64,000 bases of DNA from Chryseobacterium sp. CH25 (lineage in GTDB: Bacteria; Bacteroidota; Bacteroidia; Flavobacteriales; Weeksellaceae): positions 1 through 64,000 of the forward strand of contig NZ_NRQT01000004.1 of assembly GCF_004119455.1 (NCBI RefSeq). The letters run 5' to 3'. The notes beneath the pieces were generated by a model. It had not been told where the DNA came from. It did no database searches and saw only the letters and a list, made by a program, of their open reading frames with translations. Within the stretch, counting starts at the first letter, position 1. Every line of letters begins with the position of its first letter. Of the stretch, positions 9,789 through 18,765 are shown in pieces. Both the position numbers and the translations under genes were made by a program.

Positions 9789-10235
9789 ATGTATCAGTTA
9801 GCACAGATCAATGTAGCCAGAATGATTGGCGTAAATATTGAAGATCCGGTAATGAAAGAATTTGTAGAGCATTTCGATTCAGTGAATCAACTGGCAGAAG
9901 AAAGTAATGGATTTGTCTGGAGATTAAAGGATGAAAATAATAATGCTACGGGTTTTAATCCGTTTAATGATGAACAGGTGATCATCAATCTTTCGGTATG
10001 GAAAGACAAAGAATCATTGGAATACTTTACATACAAGACCTTCCATGTAGATTTTTTACGAAGAAGAAAAGAATGGTTTCAAAAATATGGAAAAGCATCT
10101 TATGTGCTGTGGTGGATTAAAGACGGTCAATATCCAACTGTAGAAGAAGCATTGGAAAGGTTAGAATATCTTCAGAAAAACGGACCATCAGAATATGCTT
10201 TCAGTTTTCAGGCTGCATTTCAAAAACCGGATTAA
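9789..10235 (+). CDS. DUF3291 family protein
   Basis: Product of 148 residues from the chosen ATG, MYQLAQINVARM. An upstream in-frame ATG at 9729 would add 20 residues unlike the family and would start very close to the divergent regulator. The DUF3291 pattern is seen in FVWRL, NLSVWKDKESLEYFTY, HVDFLRRRKEWF and YVLWWI. The fold is a dimeric alpha/beta barrel like small monooxygenases. Activity is unknown. It is probably regulated by the divergent HxlR protein. Confidence 0.75.
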   Translation: MYQLAQINVARMIGVNIEDPVMKEFVEHFDSVNQLAEESNGFVWRLKDENNNATGFNPFNDEQVIINLSVWKDKESLEYFTYKTFHVDFLRRRKEWFQKYGKASYVLWWIKDGQYPTVEEALERLEYLQKNGPSEYAFSFQAAFQKPD

Positions 10236-10288
10236 GATTCTAAATTTTGTATCTTGTCGTTTCATTGCCAGTACAAAATTTTAATACA

Positions 10289-10983
10289 ATGTATAAACTG
10301 AAATTTCTCTTTTTAATACTAAACTTTTCATTTTTATTCCAATCATGTCAGAGCCAGGGTTTTGATTTAGAGAAAATGCAGCTTCCCGTTAAACAGACAG
10401 AATTAAAAACATTAGGTTTGAAATCGTATGGAATCGGAGTAGGAACAGAGGCAGTTCAGTATTCTATATATAAAGCGGATGTTGTTAATGATGGTAAGCT
10501 TCCTGTTAATTTTGGAGGTATGAAGATTGAAGATGCTCCAGAATCCGAATACTATACTCCGGGTATGCTTTCTTTTTACGGAAAAATGAGGGAAGTAACT
10601 GCGAGGGATTTAAACTTAATCTTGAAAATCCGGAGAACTTTCAAGCAGTATTGAACTATCTGTTAACTAAAAAAGAGAAGTTTAAACTGGTTTTTGATAA
10701 CGGAAAAGATACTGTAGACAGGGCCAGAGTTTTCACAGGTAAACAAAATAATATCACGTATCTGGTGTTGTCAATGTTGAATGAAAAAGGGAAGAAAGTT
10801 GGCTATTTGGAAGCTATCAGTGCTAAAGAAACGCCTTTGTTAACTTCAAGATTAGGAGGAGTATTTCAATATTATAATGATTATCTGCAGTATCGTAAAG
10901 ATAAGGCGGCTAATTTCAGTTATCTTGATTTTATCAAAGAAACCGATGATCAGTTTTATAAGGAAAACAATAATCTGAAATAG
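10289..10983 (+). pseudogene. Hypothetical lipoprotein, frameshifted
   Basis: Signal peptide with lipobox LFQSC (Cys20), then an acidic soluble domain with no motif I recognise. The first frame runs to about 10617. The rest, LENPENFQAVLNYLL onward, lies in another frame. Adding one A at about 10618-10619 joins them into a 231-residue protein with DLNLNLENP at the junction. An upstream non-ATG start is not needed. It is followed 14 bases later by a secreted CSPC protein gene, probably co-transcribed. Confidence 0.7.
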
Positions 10984-10997
10984 AAGAATACATTGTT

Positions 10998-11504
10998 ATG
11001 AGAAGTATTTTGATCCTATTATGTGTTCTTTTATTTTCAGTGTCTATCTATGGACAGACAAATAACTCTGATAATGAAATCTCAGCTCAGGATAAGATTC
11101 TTTTGCAAAAATTCTGGAAAGATTTTACCGATGCTGTTAATAAAAATGACAAGAAAAAATTAGAAACACTCTGTGAATTTCCCTTCTATTGCAGCCCATG
11201 TCTTGATTATATTAAATCTAAAAACAATAACCTTTTCACAGTGAAGGTAACCCGGGCATTATATCATCAAAAACATTATAAAATCTTTTTTGAAAAGGCT
11301 TTAAAAACCGATGTTAAAAAACATCAGAAGTTTAATGTAAAGCTTTTCCATCCTTATTTTAATGAAGAAATAAAACGATACGGAATTTCCTTTTTATACA
11401 CTCTGGTTCCACCTTCGGAACATTGGGAAGGCTCTCAGGGAATGATTACTTTGAGAAAGATAGAAGGTAAATTTAAAATAACAGGAATTGACACTGTTCC
11501 ATAA
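10998..11504 (+). CDS. Hypothetical secreted protein with CSPC motif
   Basis: A 168-residue protein with signal peptide ending at SIYGQ. The mature part is NTF2/SnoaL-like in layout: an N-terminal helix with DFTDAVNKNDKKKLETL, then strands. It has a CSPC pair near residues 70-73 and ends with KFKITGIDTVP. The protein at 13025-13504 has the same plan (CSLC, and an end of KLSGVETVP), so the two are paralogues. Function unknown. The CxxC could be a disulfide or metal site. Confidence 0.7.
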   Translation: MRSILILLCVLLFSVSIYGQTNNSDNEISAQDKILLQKFWKDFTDAVNKNDKKKLETLCEFPFYCSPCLDYIKSKNNNLFTVKVTRALYHQKHYKIFFEKALKTDVKKHQKFNVKLFHPYFNEEIKRYGISFLYTLVPPSEHWEGSQGMITLRKIEGKFKITGIDTVP

Positions 11505-11608
11505 TTTAATCTAAGTTTAGGAATTATTATGCTCCTAAAAAATAACTATCAGATTTTATGACATTCATTAATGATATGACTAAGAGTAATTTCCAATTTC
11601 TCACCTTC

Positions 11609-12109
11609 TCATAAACGGTGCTGATGAGGCCATGGCTTGCCTTTTCCCGTTTCACAAAGCAATTTTAAACTTCTCAGAAACTGTCCCCAGGTATAATTAC
11701 ATTCTGCAAACATAGAAGAATAGGTATCCCAGCCTTTATGCTGAAAAATCAATAAAGTACCGCTGTCATATACCAACTGCTCAATCTGGCCTTCCATTTC
11801 CGGATGCATTCTGCGTAATGTTTCTTTGTCTCCGGATAAAAGCTGGAAGGATATATCAGTTCCAATCCACTCATGGGCACCTGCAACACAATGCCATTGA
11901 ACTTCTTCAAAGGGAACCAATTTTATCAGTTTCATTTCCTTAAAATAATCAGGGCCAAAAGAGAACCGGGCAATACTGCCTGCTTCATTGCTGGTTTTGG
12001 TATGTGGAGTCCACCATGCAGATAATCCGGACTGGCTGCTGATGGCGTGGTATACTTTTTCCCTTGATGCTCCAATCAGTAAAGAATGATAAATATTCAG
12101 CATGTTCAA
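11609..12109 (-). CDS. SRPBCC/AHSA1-domain protein
   Basis: A 166-residue START-like protein. The pattern IYHSLLIGASREKVYHAIS, then GLSAWWTP and FSFGPDYF, and the C-terminal GWDTYSSMFAECNYTWGQFLRSLK match the activator-of-Hsp90-homologue (AHSA1) group of the SRPBCC superfamily. These bind hydrophobic ligands in a deep pocket, and ligand and partner cannot be told from sequence. A start three codons downstream (MLNIYHS) is also possible. Convergent with the CSPC gene. Confidence 0.8.
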   Translation of the reverse strand: MNMLNIYHSLLIGASREKVYHAISSQSGLSAWWTPHTKTSNEAGSIARFSFGPDYFKEMKLIKLVPFEEVQWHCVAGAHEWIGTDISFQLLSGDKETLRRMHPEMEGQIEQLVYDSGTLLIFQHKGWDTYSSMFAECNYTWGQFLRSLKLLCETGKGKPWPHQHRL

Positions 12110-12323
12110 TGATGAGTTATAATGGTTTGGTTTTTAATTGAATACTAAAAATACAAAATAAAACTAAATCATAGAGTTAAAGAAATGAAAATCAACTATA
12201 ATAGTATTCTAATAAACCGTTTTTTGTACATTCGTGCTAACAAAAACTATTTTTCGCTTAGAGCAAACATAAATATTCGCTCTTAAACCTGAAAATGGTA
12301 CACCATGTAAGCAAAATTAATGT

Positions 12324-12968
12324 ATGAGGTATTTTTTTATTGTATTCGTTATCGTATTACTGCAAGCCTGCAATAAGAAAAAGGATGAAAAGCTGATTGT
12401 ATCTTCCCAAACCGAAATAAAGGGAGATAACAGAAATACAGATTCAACAGCAAACAATACAAAGCCAATTTCTGAGAAACTAAAAGATGGGCAGGACGAT
12501 GTCATGCTGGCAGAAGATATCCGTTTCAATGGCAAAACAGAAAGAATTTTTGATCTTAAAGATTTTGAAAAGGTTTTTGGAAAACCGGACAGTATCAGGC
12601 TGATGGCTGATGAGGAACCCTGTGCCTATATTTTTGAAGAAGGTACAATGGAAGATAAATACCTGTATAAAAACGGTTCTTGCTTTGAAAACAGCAGAGA
12701 TAAAGTAGGAGTAAATGAATTTATGTTTCTGAATGGAAATTATATCTTGTATAAAGGGAAAAAGATTGATGCTAAAACTACGCTTGATGATATCAGAAAG
12801 ATATTTCCCAACTCAGTACGAAATATAGAAAAATTGGAGCGTCCGGGTGAAGGAGTGCTTCCGGTCATTAGATTAAGAGAAGATAAAGAGGGCATTTCCG
12901 ATGGGCATATCAATATATACTTCAAAAATAACCTGATCCATTCCATCTGGTGGTGGTTTCCCTGTTAA
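12324..12968 (+). CDS. Hypothetical lipoprotein
   Basis: A 214-residue product with lipobox VLLQAC (Cys16) and a Lys/Asp-rich linker. The globular domain has FNGKTERIFDLKDFEKVFGKPDS and TTLDDIRKIFPNSV, a layout seen in small-lipoprotein Bla/SmpA-like folds, but I cannot assign a family. The 214-base upstream gap holds a TACATTCG element (12227-12234), one base off the TAnnTTTG consensus. The next gene starts 57 bases downstream of the stop. Confidence 0.65.
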   Translation: MRYFFIVFVIVLLQACNKKKDEKLIVSSQTEIKGDNRNTDSTANNTKPISEKLKDGQDDVMLAEDIRFNGKTERIFDLKDFEKVFGKPDSIRLMADEEPCAYIFEEGTMEDKYLYKNGSCFENSRDKVGVNEFMFLNGNYILYKGKKIDAKTTLDDIRKIFPNSVRNIEKLERPGEGVLPVIRLREDKEGISDGHINIYFKNNLIHSIWWWFPC

Positions 12969-13024
12969 AGGACAGATGGTCATTGACCTTAGAATATAAA
13001 ACAACAATCCAAACAAATATTAAA

Positions 13025-13504
13025 ATGAAACTAACAAAATACCTATCATTATTATTCATAGGCTTTTGTCTGACAAGCTACGGACAGAAAAAAGAAAACA
13101 AAGAATTACAGTCTAAGGCAGAACAGTTTACCCAAAAAGTAATCCAACTGGTGAATAAGAAAGATTATGCTGCCCTGAATCAGTTAACAACTTCAAAAGT
13201 ATACTGTTCTCTGTGTTTTGATGAAGCACCAGAGAAAAGCTATTTTGTGGGGAAAGATATTTTTTACAGGAAACATGTCAGCACTATTTTCAACAAAGAA
13301 TTATTGGAAAGATTGGGACGTAATGAAGTAAAGTTTTCCTTTGACGGATCTGATCCAGGCTTCAAAGACAGAGATTATATTGTATTATACACTACTTACC
13401 GGAAAAATGAAGTTGGCGAAGGGCATGAAGGAGCACAATTTATTTTTTGGTTAAAGGATGAAAAAGGAAATTTCAAGCTTTCAGGAGTTGAAACAGTGCC
13501 TTAA
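13025..13504 (+). CDS. Hypothetical secreted protein with CSLC motif
   Basis: The start was placed at the ATG giving MKLTKYLSLLFIGFCLTSYGQ, a clean signal peptide; the longer frame starts on a non-ATG codon inside the previous gene. The mature part (about 140 residues) has AEQFTQKVIQLVNKKDYAALNQL, a CSLC pair and the end KLSGVETVP. It is a paralogue of the CSPC protein at 10998-11504. Function unknown. It is probably co-transcribed with the lipoprotein upstream. Confidence 0.7.
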   Translation: MKLTKYLSLLFIGFCLTSYGQKKENKELQSKAEQFTQKVIQLVNKKDYAALNQLTTSKVYCSLCFDEAPEKSYFVGKDIFYRKHVSTIFNKELLERLGRNEVKFSFDGSDPGFKDRDYIVLYTTYRKNEVGEGHEGAQFIFWLKDEKGNFKLSGVETVP

Positions 13505-13516
13505 AATTTTAAAAAT

Positions 13517-13553
13517 AAGGCCTAAAAAATTCTTCTAATATTTTTTAGGTCTT
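13517..13553. terminator. Bidirectional terminator between convergent genes
   Basis: AAGGCCTAAAAAAT pairs with ATTTTTTAGGTCTT (one G-U) around a 9-base loop. It serves the plus-strand CSLC gene and overlaps the last codons of the minus-strand gene that ends at 13535. Confidence 0.7.
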
Positions 13554-14563
13554 ATAAGATAGTAGAGTTGGCGTTCTTCATCCACTAACAACATATAGTC
13601 TCCGTTTTTAGGCTGGTATACAAAAAAAGAAAAAGGATCTCTTACATTATTGTCCGGATGCTCTATGAAAACATCCTGTTTGTAATGCAGTGTTTTTTTC
13701 GGCATTTTGATAGAAAAATAGGAAGTGCCAGTCCATCCATGGCGACCGGAACCATTTCCGGTTCCCCAGCTTAGGTTTTTTAAACTCCAGAAAGTACGGG
13801 CATTCCATTCTTCTTTCTGAACATGATCTCTTTGGATAAGCCCTGAAGATTTATCCACTTCGTATCCGGCATTGCTGAAGTCAACGGCCTTTTTGTTCGG
13901 TGTGTTTTTAGGATAGCCGTGCCAGTCTTTTTCAGCATAAAAATAATTCCAGACATTGTCTTTAAATACAGTCAGTTTATATTTATACTCATTTCCGGGG
14001 GATTCGGAGTGAATAATATCATCATACATATAATCTCTGTTGGCTATGATATCTTCCGTTTCTGCTACCGAAAATATCTTAGTATCATCTAGATTTTTAT
14101 ATGGATAATGAGTGGTATCACCATCTTTCATCCAGTTACTGTAGGTATTTTGATCTACATCTACAATATAATCATTGAACGTCTGATAATTATGAATACC
14201 ATTTTCAGTGTTGTATTGGTATTGAAGGCTGTCTGTAATTTTGCCCTTTAGGTTGATTTTATACCAAGTATACGTATTGTTGCTGCCTTCTTTTCCAGAA
14301 TCATGATCTCTTTTGGTAATAATCACAATCGTGCTGTCGTTCTCCTGAATAACAGGTTCATGGATGCCACGGGATAGTTTAATGATTTCATAGTCATTAT
14401 CTTTCAGGCTGTCCAGTGTAGTGTATGATGTATATTGTACCGGAAGTTTTTCAGATTTCAGTTTATATCGCTGGTAATACATTTCAGAATCCGGTAAGAT
14501 AATCACTGCAATGATGGCAATGCTCCAGAGTATGATAGTTTTCTTTTTAATATTTATTTTCAT
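13535..14563 (-). CDS. Hypothetical membrane-anchored protein
   Basis: About 342 residues from the second ATG, MKINIKKKTIILWSIAIIAVIILP, which gives a basic N terminus and one membrane helix; the first ATG adds 12 residues. The extracytoplasmic part is rich in Asp, Tyr and Trp and beta-like (repeated DGDTTHYPY and HGWTGTSYF type segments). No catalytic motif recognised. The C terminus, YYLIRPKKY, overlaps a terminator hairpin. Function unknown. Confidence 0.65.
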   Translation of the reverse strand: MKINIKKKTIILWSIAIIAVIILPDSEMYYQRYKLKSEKLPVQYTSYTTLDSLKDNDYEIIKLSRGIHEPVIQENDSTIVIITKRDHDSGKEGSNNTYTWYKINLKGKITDSLQYQYNTENGIHNYQTFNDYIVDVDQNTYSNWMKDGDTTHYPYKNLDDTKIFSVAETEDIIANRDYMYDDIIHSESPGNEYKYKLTVFKDNVWNYFYAEKDWHGYPKNTPNKKAVDFSNAGYEVDKSSGLIQRDHVQKEEWNARTFWSLKNLSWGTGNGSGRHGWTGTSYFSIKMPKKTLHYKQDVFIEHPDNNVRDPFSFFVYQPKNGDYMLLVDEERQLYYLIRPKKY

Positions 14564-14786
14564 CGTATTGGTTTTTAGTTTTAATACCAGACTAAGCATG
14601 AGATTTTAACCGAATAGGGTAGAAATAATGCCTGGAGTTTGATCCTGATTCCAATATTTTTTTGAGGGGAAGCAAAATACAATAAAATAAAGAATATTGA
14701 AAATAAAATATTCTTTAAAAATTTTTTTAGAGTTGAAAATTAGGGATTTATCTGTATTTACGAAGTTTATTATTGAGTAATTGTTT

Positions 14787-15509
14787 TTATTTCAAAAGCT
14801 TCATAAGCTCTGTATTTTTGTTAGCTTTAGCCATCTGTAAAGCTGTTTTTCCGGAAACAGTACCATTATCTGTCTCAAAAGAGATTCTAGATTTTTTATC
14901 AGCTCCCTGAGACAGTAGATATTTTGCAATTTCAGTCTCATTTTTTTCTACGGCAATCAATAAGGCATTATATCCATCATAATCATAGTAATCCATTGGG
15001 GAATCTTTTCCTTTTAATGGAAGTTTTTTGATGAATTCCAAATCCTTACTTTTTACAGCCAACAACAAAAGTTTACCCGGATCATCATAGTTAATGATCT
15101 GAGGTTGGTGATTCAGATAGAGTTCTTTGGCAATGCCGAAGTTTTCATAGAAGATGGCGGTGTATAATGCATTTTTAGCATAAGCTCCTTTTTTGATGAG
15201 GTAGAAAGTGATTTCCGGACTTCCATATTCAATAGCACCATCTACCAATTTTTTGTTAGCAGTAATGTTGGCCCCTTTTTCAACCATATATTCAACCATA
15301 GGAAAATTCTTTTTCCAGATAGCAGCCAATACGGGGGCTGTTTGATCTGGAAGCGTGGTTTTAATAGGAAATCCATGATCTACTATTTTCTTTACCAGCG
15401 GGAAATTATTCTCACGGATGGCAGTATAGAAAGCATCAATCTGCTGCTTGGTTTGGGCACTTAATAATGAAGACAGGCATATAATAACGGATATTCCGAA
15501 CTTTTTCAT
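14787..15509 (-). CDS. Secreted ankyrin-repeat protein
   Basis: A 240-residue protein with signal peptide ending near LLSAQ. Five to six ankyrin repeats follow, including NNFPLVKKIVDHGFPIKT, KNFPMVEYMVEKGANI and NETEIAKYLLSQGADKKS, and the last ends GKTALQMAKANKNTELMKLL. The export signal puts this protein-interaction scaffold in the periplasm. The partner is unknown. Confidence 0.85.
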   Translation of the reverse strand: MKKFGISVIICLSSLLSAQTKQQIDAFYTAIRENNFPLVKKIVDHGFPIKTTLPDQTAPVLAAIWKKNFPMVEYMVEKGANITANKKLVDGAIEYGSPEITFYLIKKGAYAKNALYTAIFYENFGIAKELYLNHQPQIINYDDPGKLLLLAVKSKDLEFIKKLPLKGKDSPMDYYDYDGYNALLIAVEKNETEIAKYLLSQGADKKSRISFETDNGTVSGKTALQMAKANKNTELMKLLK

Positions 15510-15574
15510 TCCAGGTATAATTTTAAAAGGGTGTAAAAATAATTAATTTCAGAGATTACAGTGAAAGAGTAGGT

Positions 15575-15691
15575 TTATAGAATTTCATTTTGTGAATAAG
15601 CTGATTTCAGTTTCTGAAACCTCTTTTCAATCCGGGAAGAATGAATCAGCAATGTCAAATGCTCTTTAAAAGATTTAAGATCTTTATTCAT
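15575..15691 (-). CDS. Possible 38-residue small protein
   Basis: An ATG-initiated frame of 38 codons, MNKDLKSFKEHL at its start and AYSQNEIL at its end, predicted as an amphipathic, charged helix. It sits in the 526-base gap between the ankyrin and cupin genes. Composition looks protein-like, but length alone does not exclude chance. Conservation would decide. Confidence 0.3.
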   Translation of the reverse strand: MNKDLKSFKEHLTLLIHSSRIEKRFQKLKSAYSQNEIL

Positions 15692-15730
15692 GATGTAATT
15701 TGATGTTCAAAGATACATTTAAAAAGATGA

Positions 15731-15890
15731 TAACACTTAAGTTATTGGAAGTAAAAAGTTCTATGCATAAGAAGTACACTTAAGTTTTTTGAAAACCTTA
15801 GATTTTCATCTTTAGTGCTCTTTTCTACAGCATTATTTTTAAATTTTCCAAAGTGAACAAAAGTGTTTAAAAAATAAAAACTTTTGTGGT
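15731..15890. repeat. Dispersed non-coding repeat, family B copy 1
   Basis: Shares a series of blocks in the same order with 20491-20680: TAACACTTAAG, TAAGAAGTACACTTAAGTTTT, CTTTAG, AAAGTGTT and AAAAAATAAAAACTTTTG. It ends in CTTTTGTG. No frame of useful length spans it. The left end seen in copy 2 is missing here. The rest of this 526-base gap holds only the possible 38-residue ORF. Confidence 0.75.
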
Positions 15891-16035
15891 TAAAATATAA
15901 ACATTAAGATTTAATAATACTTTAAAAGTATTAAAGGATAGCTTTGATGGTAAATTTTCTAGAGTGAAGAAACACCTAAACCTATGATGAAAAAAGGAGT
16001 TCATCATAGGTTTAATTGTAAAATAGATTACGAGG

Positions 16036-16389
16036 TTAGAGGATTTCAACTTCTTCCGGAACCATAAACAGAATAATACATCCATTTTCTGAGGTAACAG
16101 AATGTTTAAAGTTAGGTGGAGTATACAAATAATCTCCTTTTTCCAGATTGCCACCTGCGATGGCAGCATCACCTTCCAGAATGAAAAGTTCCTCACCTGC
16201 AGGATGGTTGTGGTAAGGATAACTAGCTCCCGGGTCAAATTTTAAAAGGATGGTGGTAGACCTATTTTGCTCCGGATCAAATTTTAAAGATTTTACAAAA
16301 ATACCTTTGTAGTGGATGCCTTTCTCAATTAAAGGTTGCCATTCTTTTTGTTCTGTTTTTACGATGTAATCGTTGATGCTAGTGCTCAT
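16036..16389 (-). CDS. ChrR-like cupin domain protein
   Basis: A single-domain cupin of 117 residues. Metal ligands are visible in YPYHNHPAGEELFILEGDA (His, His, Glu) and the second-motif His in YTPPNFKHS. The layout is like the C-terminal sensor cupin of anti-sigma factor ChrR, but there is no anti-sigma domain. Substrate unknown. It follows the DoxX gene by 19 bases on the same strand, so the pair is probably an operon. Confidence 0.85.
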   Translation of the reverse strand: MSTSINDYIVKTEQKEWQPLIEKGIHYKGIFVKSLKFDPEQNRSTTILLKFDPGASYPYHNHPAGEELFILEGDAAIAGGNLEKGDYLYTPPNFKHSVTSENGCIILFMVPEEVEIL

Positions 16390-16408
16390 AATATTAAATT
16401 TTAAATGA

Positions 16409-16825
16409 TTAATGTAAAAGTTGTTCTAAAGACCATGGATAACGGGGAAAGGTGCTCAGTAAAAATGCTCCCGCACTGAATATGAAAACAGAATAATCCA
16501 AAGCTTCCTTACAGCCAAAAGAAATACTAATGGCTATGGCAAAGATTAAAGTCAGGACAGAAGCTGAAAACGCAGCTTTACGGATCTGATACCCAATCAA
16601 AAGTAAAATACCAATAGTTAATTCTGTAGTAGTAGATAATACCGCAAGTGTAGGAATCCAGGAAGAAGGTAAAAATGAATTGACTTCAGCAGTATACTGA
16701 ACAAAATTTTTCCACCCGGAAGATTGGGGTCCCCAAAGATTCAGCCTGCTGGCAACAGCTGATAAAAATCCGGCTGCCAATGCTATTCTTAATAAAAAAG
16801 CTGCGATGTCCTGTCTTGTTTTCAT
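16409..16825 (-). CDS. DoxX-like membrane protein
   Basis: A 138-residue protein with four predicted membrane helices (near 8-25, 55-80, 85-105 and 112-130). The first helix, ALAAGFLSAVASRL, and TTTELTIGILLLIGY in the second match the DoxX family. Such proteins are often tied to redox or detoxification genes. Here the partner is the cupin gene downstream. Confidence 0.8.
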   Translation of the reverse strand: MKTRQDIAAFLLRIALAAGFLSAVASRLNLWGPQSSGWKNFVQYTAEVNSFLPSSWIPTLAVLSTTTELTIGILLLIGYQIRKAAFSASVLTLIFAIAISISFGCKEALDYSVFIFSAGAFLLSTFPRYPWSLEQLLH

Positions 16826-17014
16826 AAGCGTAATTTTTAGGTCTTAATGACAGGTACAAAGTTCAGCGAAAGCGGCTGTCTAAAGAATAGACAATTCCGG
16901 GAAAAGCATATAATATTTGGTGGAGTTCAGAATTTGGATTAATAAATTATATCAGATTAGTTTTAAAAGTTGAGGAACATAATGTTTTGTATATTGAATC
17001 TGTTTTTAATTGAG

Positions 17015-17184
17015 ACGCAAAGTCTTAAGAAACTTATGTTTTATTTTTAGGAGGCAAAGAGGGAATCAACGGAGTTGATTCGATGAAGCAGCTGGATAGC
17101 ATTCGCTTCATCAGAATCGATTGCTAATCGATTCCTGTTTAGCTCACTTAAAAATATTGCGTATTTTAAATGAAAACTTTGCGT
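17015..17184. repeat. Dispersed non-coding repeat, family A copy 1
   Basis: A 170-base element with perfect 8-base terminal inverted repeats ACGCAAAG/CTTTGCGT. Inside are TTTTTAGGAGGC, an inverted pair GAATCAAC/GTTGATTC type, and ATCGATTGCTAATCGATTCC. Related copies lie at 20216-20378 and 25105-25228. No frame of useful length. It fills most of the 412-base gap between the DoxX and AraC genes; the rest of the gap shows nothing. Confidence 0.8.
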
Positions 17185-17237
17185 CAAAAAAACAGAAAGA
17201 AACATCCCGCTTCAATCCTCCCACTTCCTGATTTATA

Positions 17238-18026
17238 TTAACTCTTTACAGATTTCTGATAGTCTTTGGGAGAAAGAGAAGTATGCTTTTTGAAGAAGTT
17301 TGAGAAATAAAAAGGATCGTTAAAACCAAGCTGATAAGCAATTTCTTTAACACTTAGTTTTTCATATAACAATAATCTTTTCGCTTCGGAAACGGTAAGA
17401 CTGTAGATGACATTTTGAGCCGTTTTATTGGTGTGAAGCTTAGAAACTTCATTCAATTTAGCTTCAGTGGTTGCCAAAGCATCAGCATGATAGGATACAG
17501 GGTGATTCTCTGAAAAATGATTTCGGACGCTTTCCAAAAATTTTAAAAACAGAGCATCAGGCTTCCATACTTCATCACCATTGGCAATTTTACTGCGGTT
17601 AATTTCCACCAATAATAATTCTACCATAGAATGGGTAGAAATCAGATATTGGTAAGGTTGTTCCTGAATTTCCTTTTCAATAAGATTGAGTGTATCTGTA
17701 AAAAATGTAGGGTGCTGAACGGTAATCATTTCATTCATTCCGAAGTGACAGAATAATCCGTTGTGGAAAATCAATTCAATATCACTGTCACTTTTGCAGA
17801 AAAAATCCAAAGTAAATTCAAGAGCAGTAAGTTCTCCTTCAACCGAGATTAGCTGATGAAACTGTCCCGAAGTAATGGTAATGGTTTGGCCGATTTTCAG
17901 GATGAAAATATTCTCGTCAATCAGAATTTCAGCAGCCCCGGCATGGCACCAGAATAAAGTATATTTTATCACTCTTCTTGGTTCGGGGTGTCCTGGCTGG
18001 TTGGAATATTTTTTTACTTCAATCAT
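17238..18026 (-). CDS. AraC-family transcriptional regulator
   Basis: A 262-residue protein: N-terminal AraC-type cupin (about 20-110, with FWCHAGAAEILID and GQTITITSGQFH) and C-terminal double helix-turn-helix (about 170-260). The second half has the signature LSVKEIAYQLGFNDPFYFSNFFKKHTSLSPKDYQKS. The effector is unknown. It is divergent from the thioredoxin gene with a 152-base spacer, so that gene or the DoxX/cupin pair downstream could be targets. Confidence 0.93.
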   Translation of the reverse strand: MIEVKKYSNQPGHPEPRRVIKYTLFWCHAGAAEILIDENIFILKIGQTITITSGQFHQLISVEGELTALEFTLDFFCKSDSDIELIFHNGLFCHFGMNEMITVQHPTFFTDTLNLIEKEIQEQPYQYLISTHSMVELLLVEINRSKIANGDEVWKPDALFLKFLESVRNHFSENHPVSYHADALATTEAKLNEVSKLHTNKTAQNVIYSLTVSEAKRLLLYEKLSVKEIAYQLGFNDPFYFSNFFKKHTSLSPKDYQKSVKS

Positions 18027-18178
18027 TTTTTATATTGATTAAAAATGAAAATTGTGATATTGTATTGAAACGAAATTACAAAAAATGATAAAGTAAAGTA
18101 TAAATTTTATACTGTGAATTTCAGAGTACATAAAAAAGAGAAAAATCCCTACATTCGTACAGCTTAAAGTAAAATTCA

Positions 18179-18691
18179 ATGAAATATTCAAAAGTTATTG
18201 TAGTTGTTGCCTTATTGCTGTTTCAGCTGGGAGTAGCACAGGAAAAGGCCGATGTTGTTTTAAATAAAGCTTCTATTGAGGCTAAGGCAAGTAAGAAAAA
18301 CGTTTTATTAGTATTTCATGCTTCATGGTGTAAATGGTGCAAAATCATGGAAAAGAATATGAACCTTCCGGAAACACAATCCATTTTTGGAGATCGATTT
18401 GTTACCGCTTATGTAGATGTTCAGGAAAGAGGAGAGAAGAAGTCTCTTGAAAATCCAGGTGGACAGGAATTGATGAATAAATACAAAGGAGAAAATGCAG
18501 GACTTCCATTTTGGCTGATCTTAAATCCAAAAGGTGAGGTATTGGCGGATTCATTTAATGCAAAAGGAGAAAATTTGGGATCCCCTTCAACTCCTGAAGA
18601 AGTAGCCACTTTTATTGCCAAGCTCGGGAAAAGTTCAAAATTGAGTAAAGAAGAGATTTCAAGCATTGAAAAGGTATTTACTAAGAAGTAA
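18179..18691 (+). CDS. Periplasmic thioredoxin-family protein
   Basis: A 170-residue protein with signal peptide ending near LGVAQ. The thioredoxin fold carries HASWCKWCK with active-site Cys51 and Cys54 and a basic-aromatic KW between them, then the VTAYVDVQE strand and the cis-Pro segment GLPFWLI. This CxWC type matches the thioredoxin_7/DUF255 branch used for periplasmic disulfide exchange. It is followed by a strong terminator. Confidence 0.9.
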   Translation: MKYSKVIVVVALLLFQLGVAQEKADVVLNKASIEAKASKKNVLLVFHASWCKWCKIMEKNMNLPETQSIFGDRFVTAYVDVQERGEKKSLENPGGQELMNKYKGENAGLPFWLILNPKGEVLADSFNAKGENLGSPSTPEEVATFIAKLGKSSKLSKEEISSIEKVFTKK

Positions 18692-18716
18692 AAAAGTTTT
18701 GATATATGAACAAAAA

Positions 18717-18753
18717 AAATCGCCTCAAATAAAAGAATTTGAGGCGATTTTTT
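18717..18753. terminator. Bidirectional terminator
   Basis: A 14-base perfect stem, AAATCGCCTCAAAT/ATTTGAGGCGATTT, with a 6-base loop. A-rich upstream and T-rich downstream flanks let it serve both the thioredoxin gene and the convergent minus-strand module. Confidence 0.93.
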
Positions 18754-18765
18754 ATCTATTGAATT

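Noticed and set aside
15867..16238. Minus-strand frame of 123 codons
   Set aside because: It overlaps the intact ChrR-like cupin gene out of frame and extends into a family B repeat end; it shows no protein-like motif.
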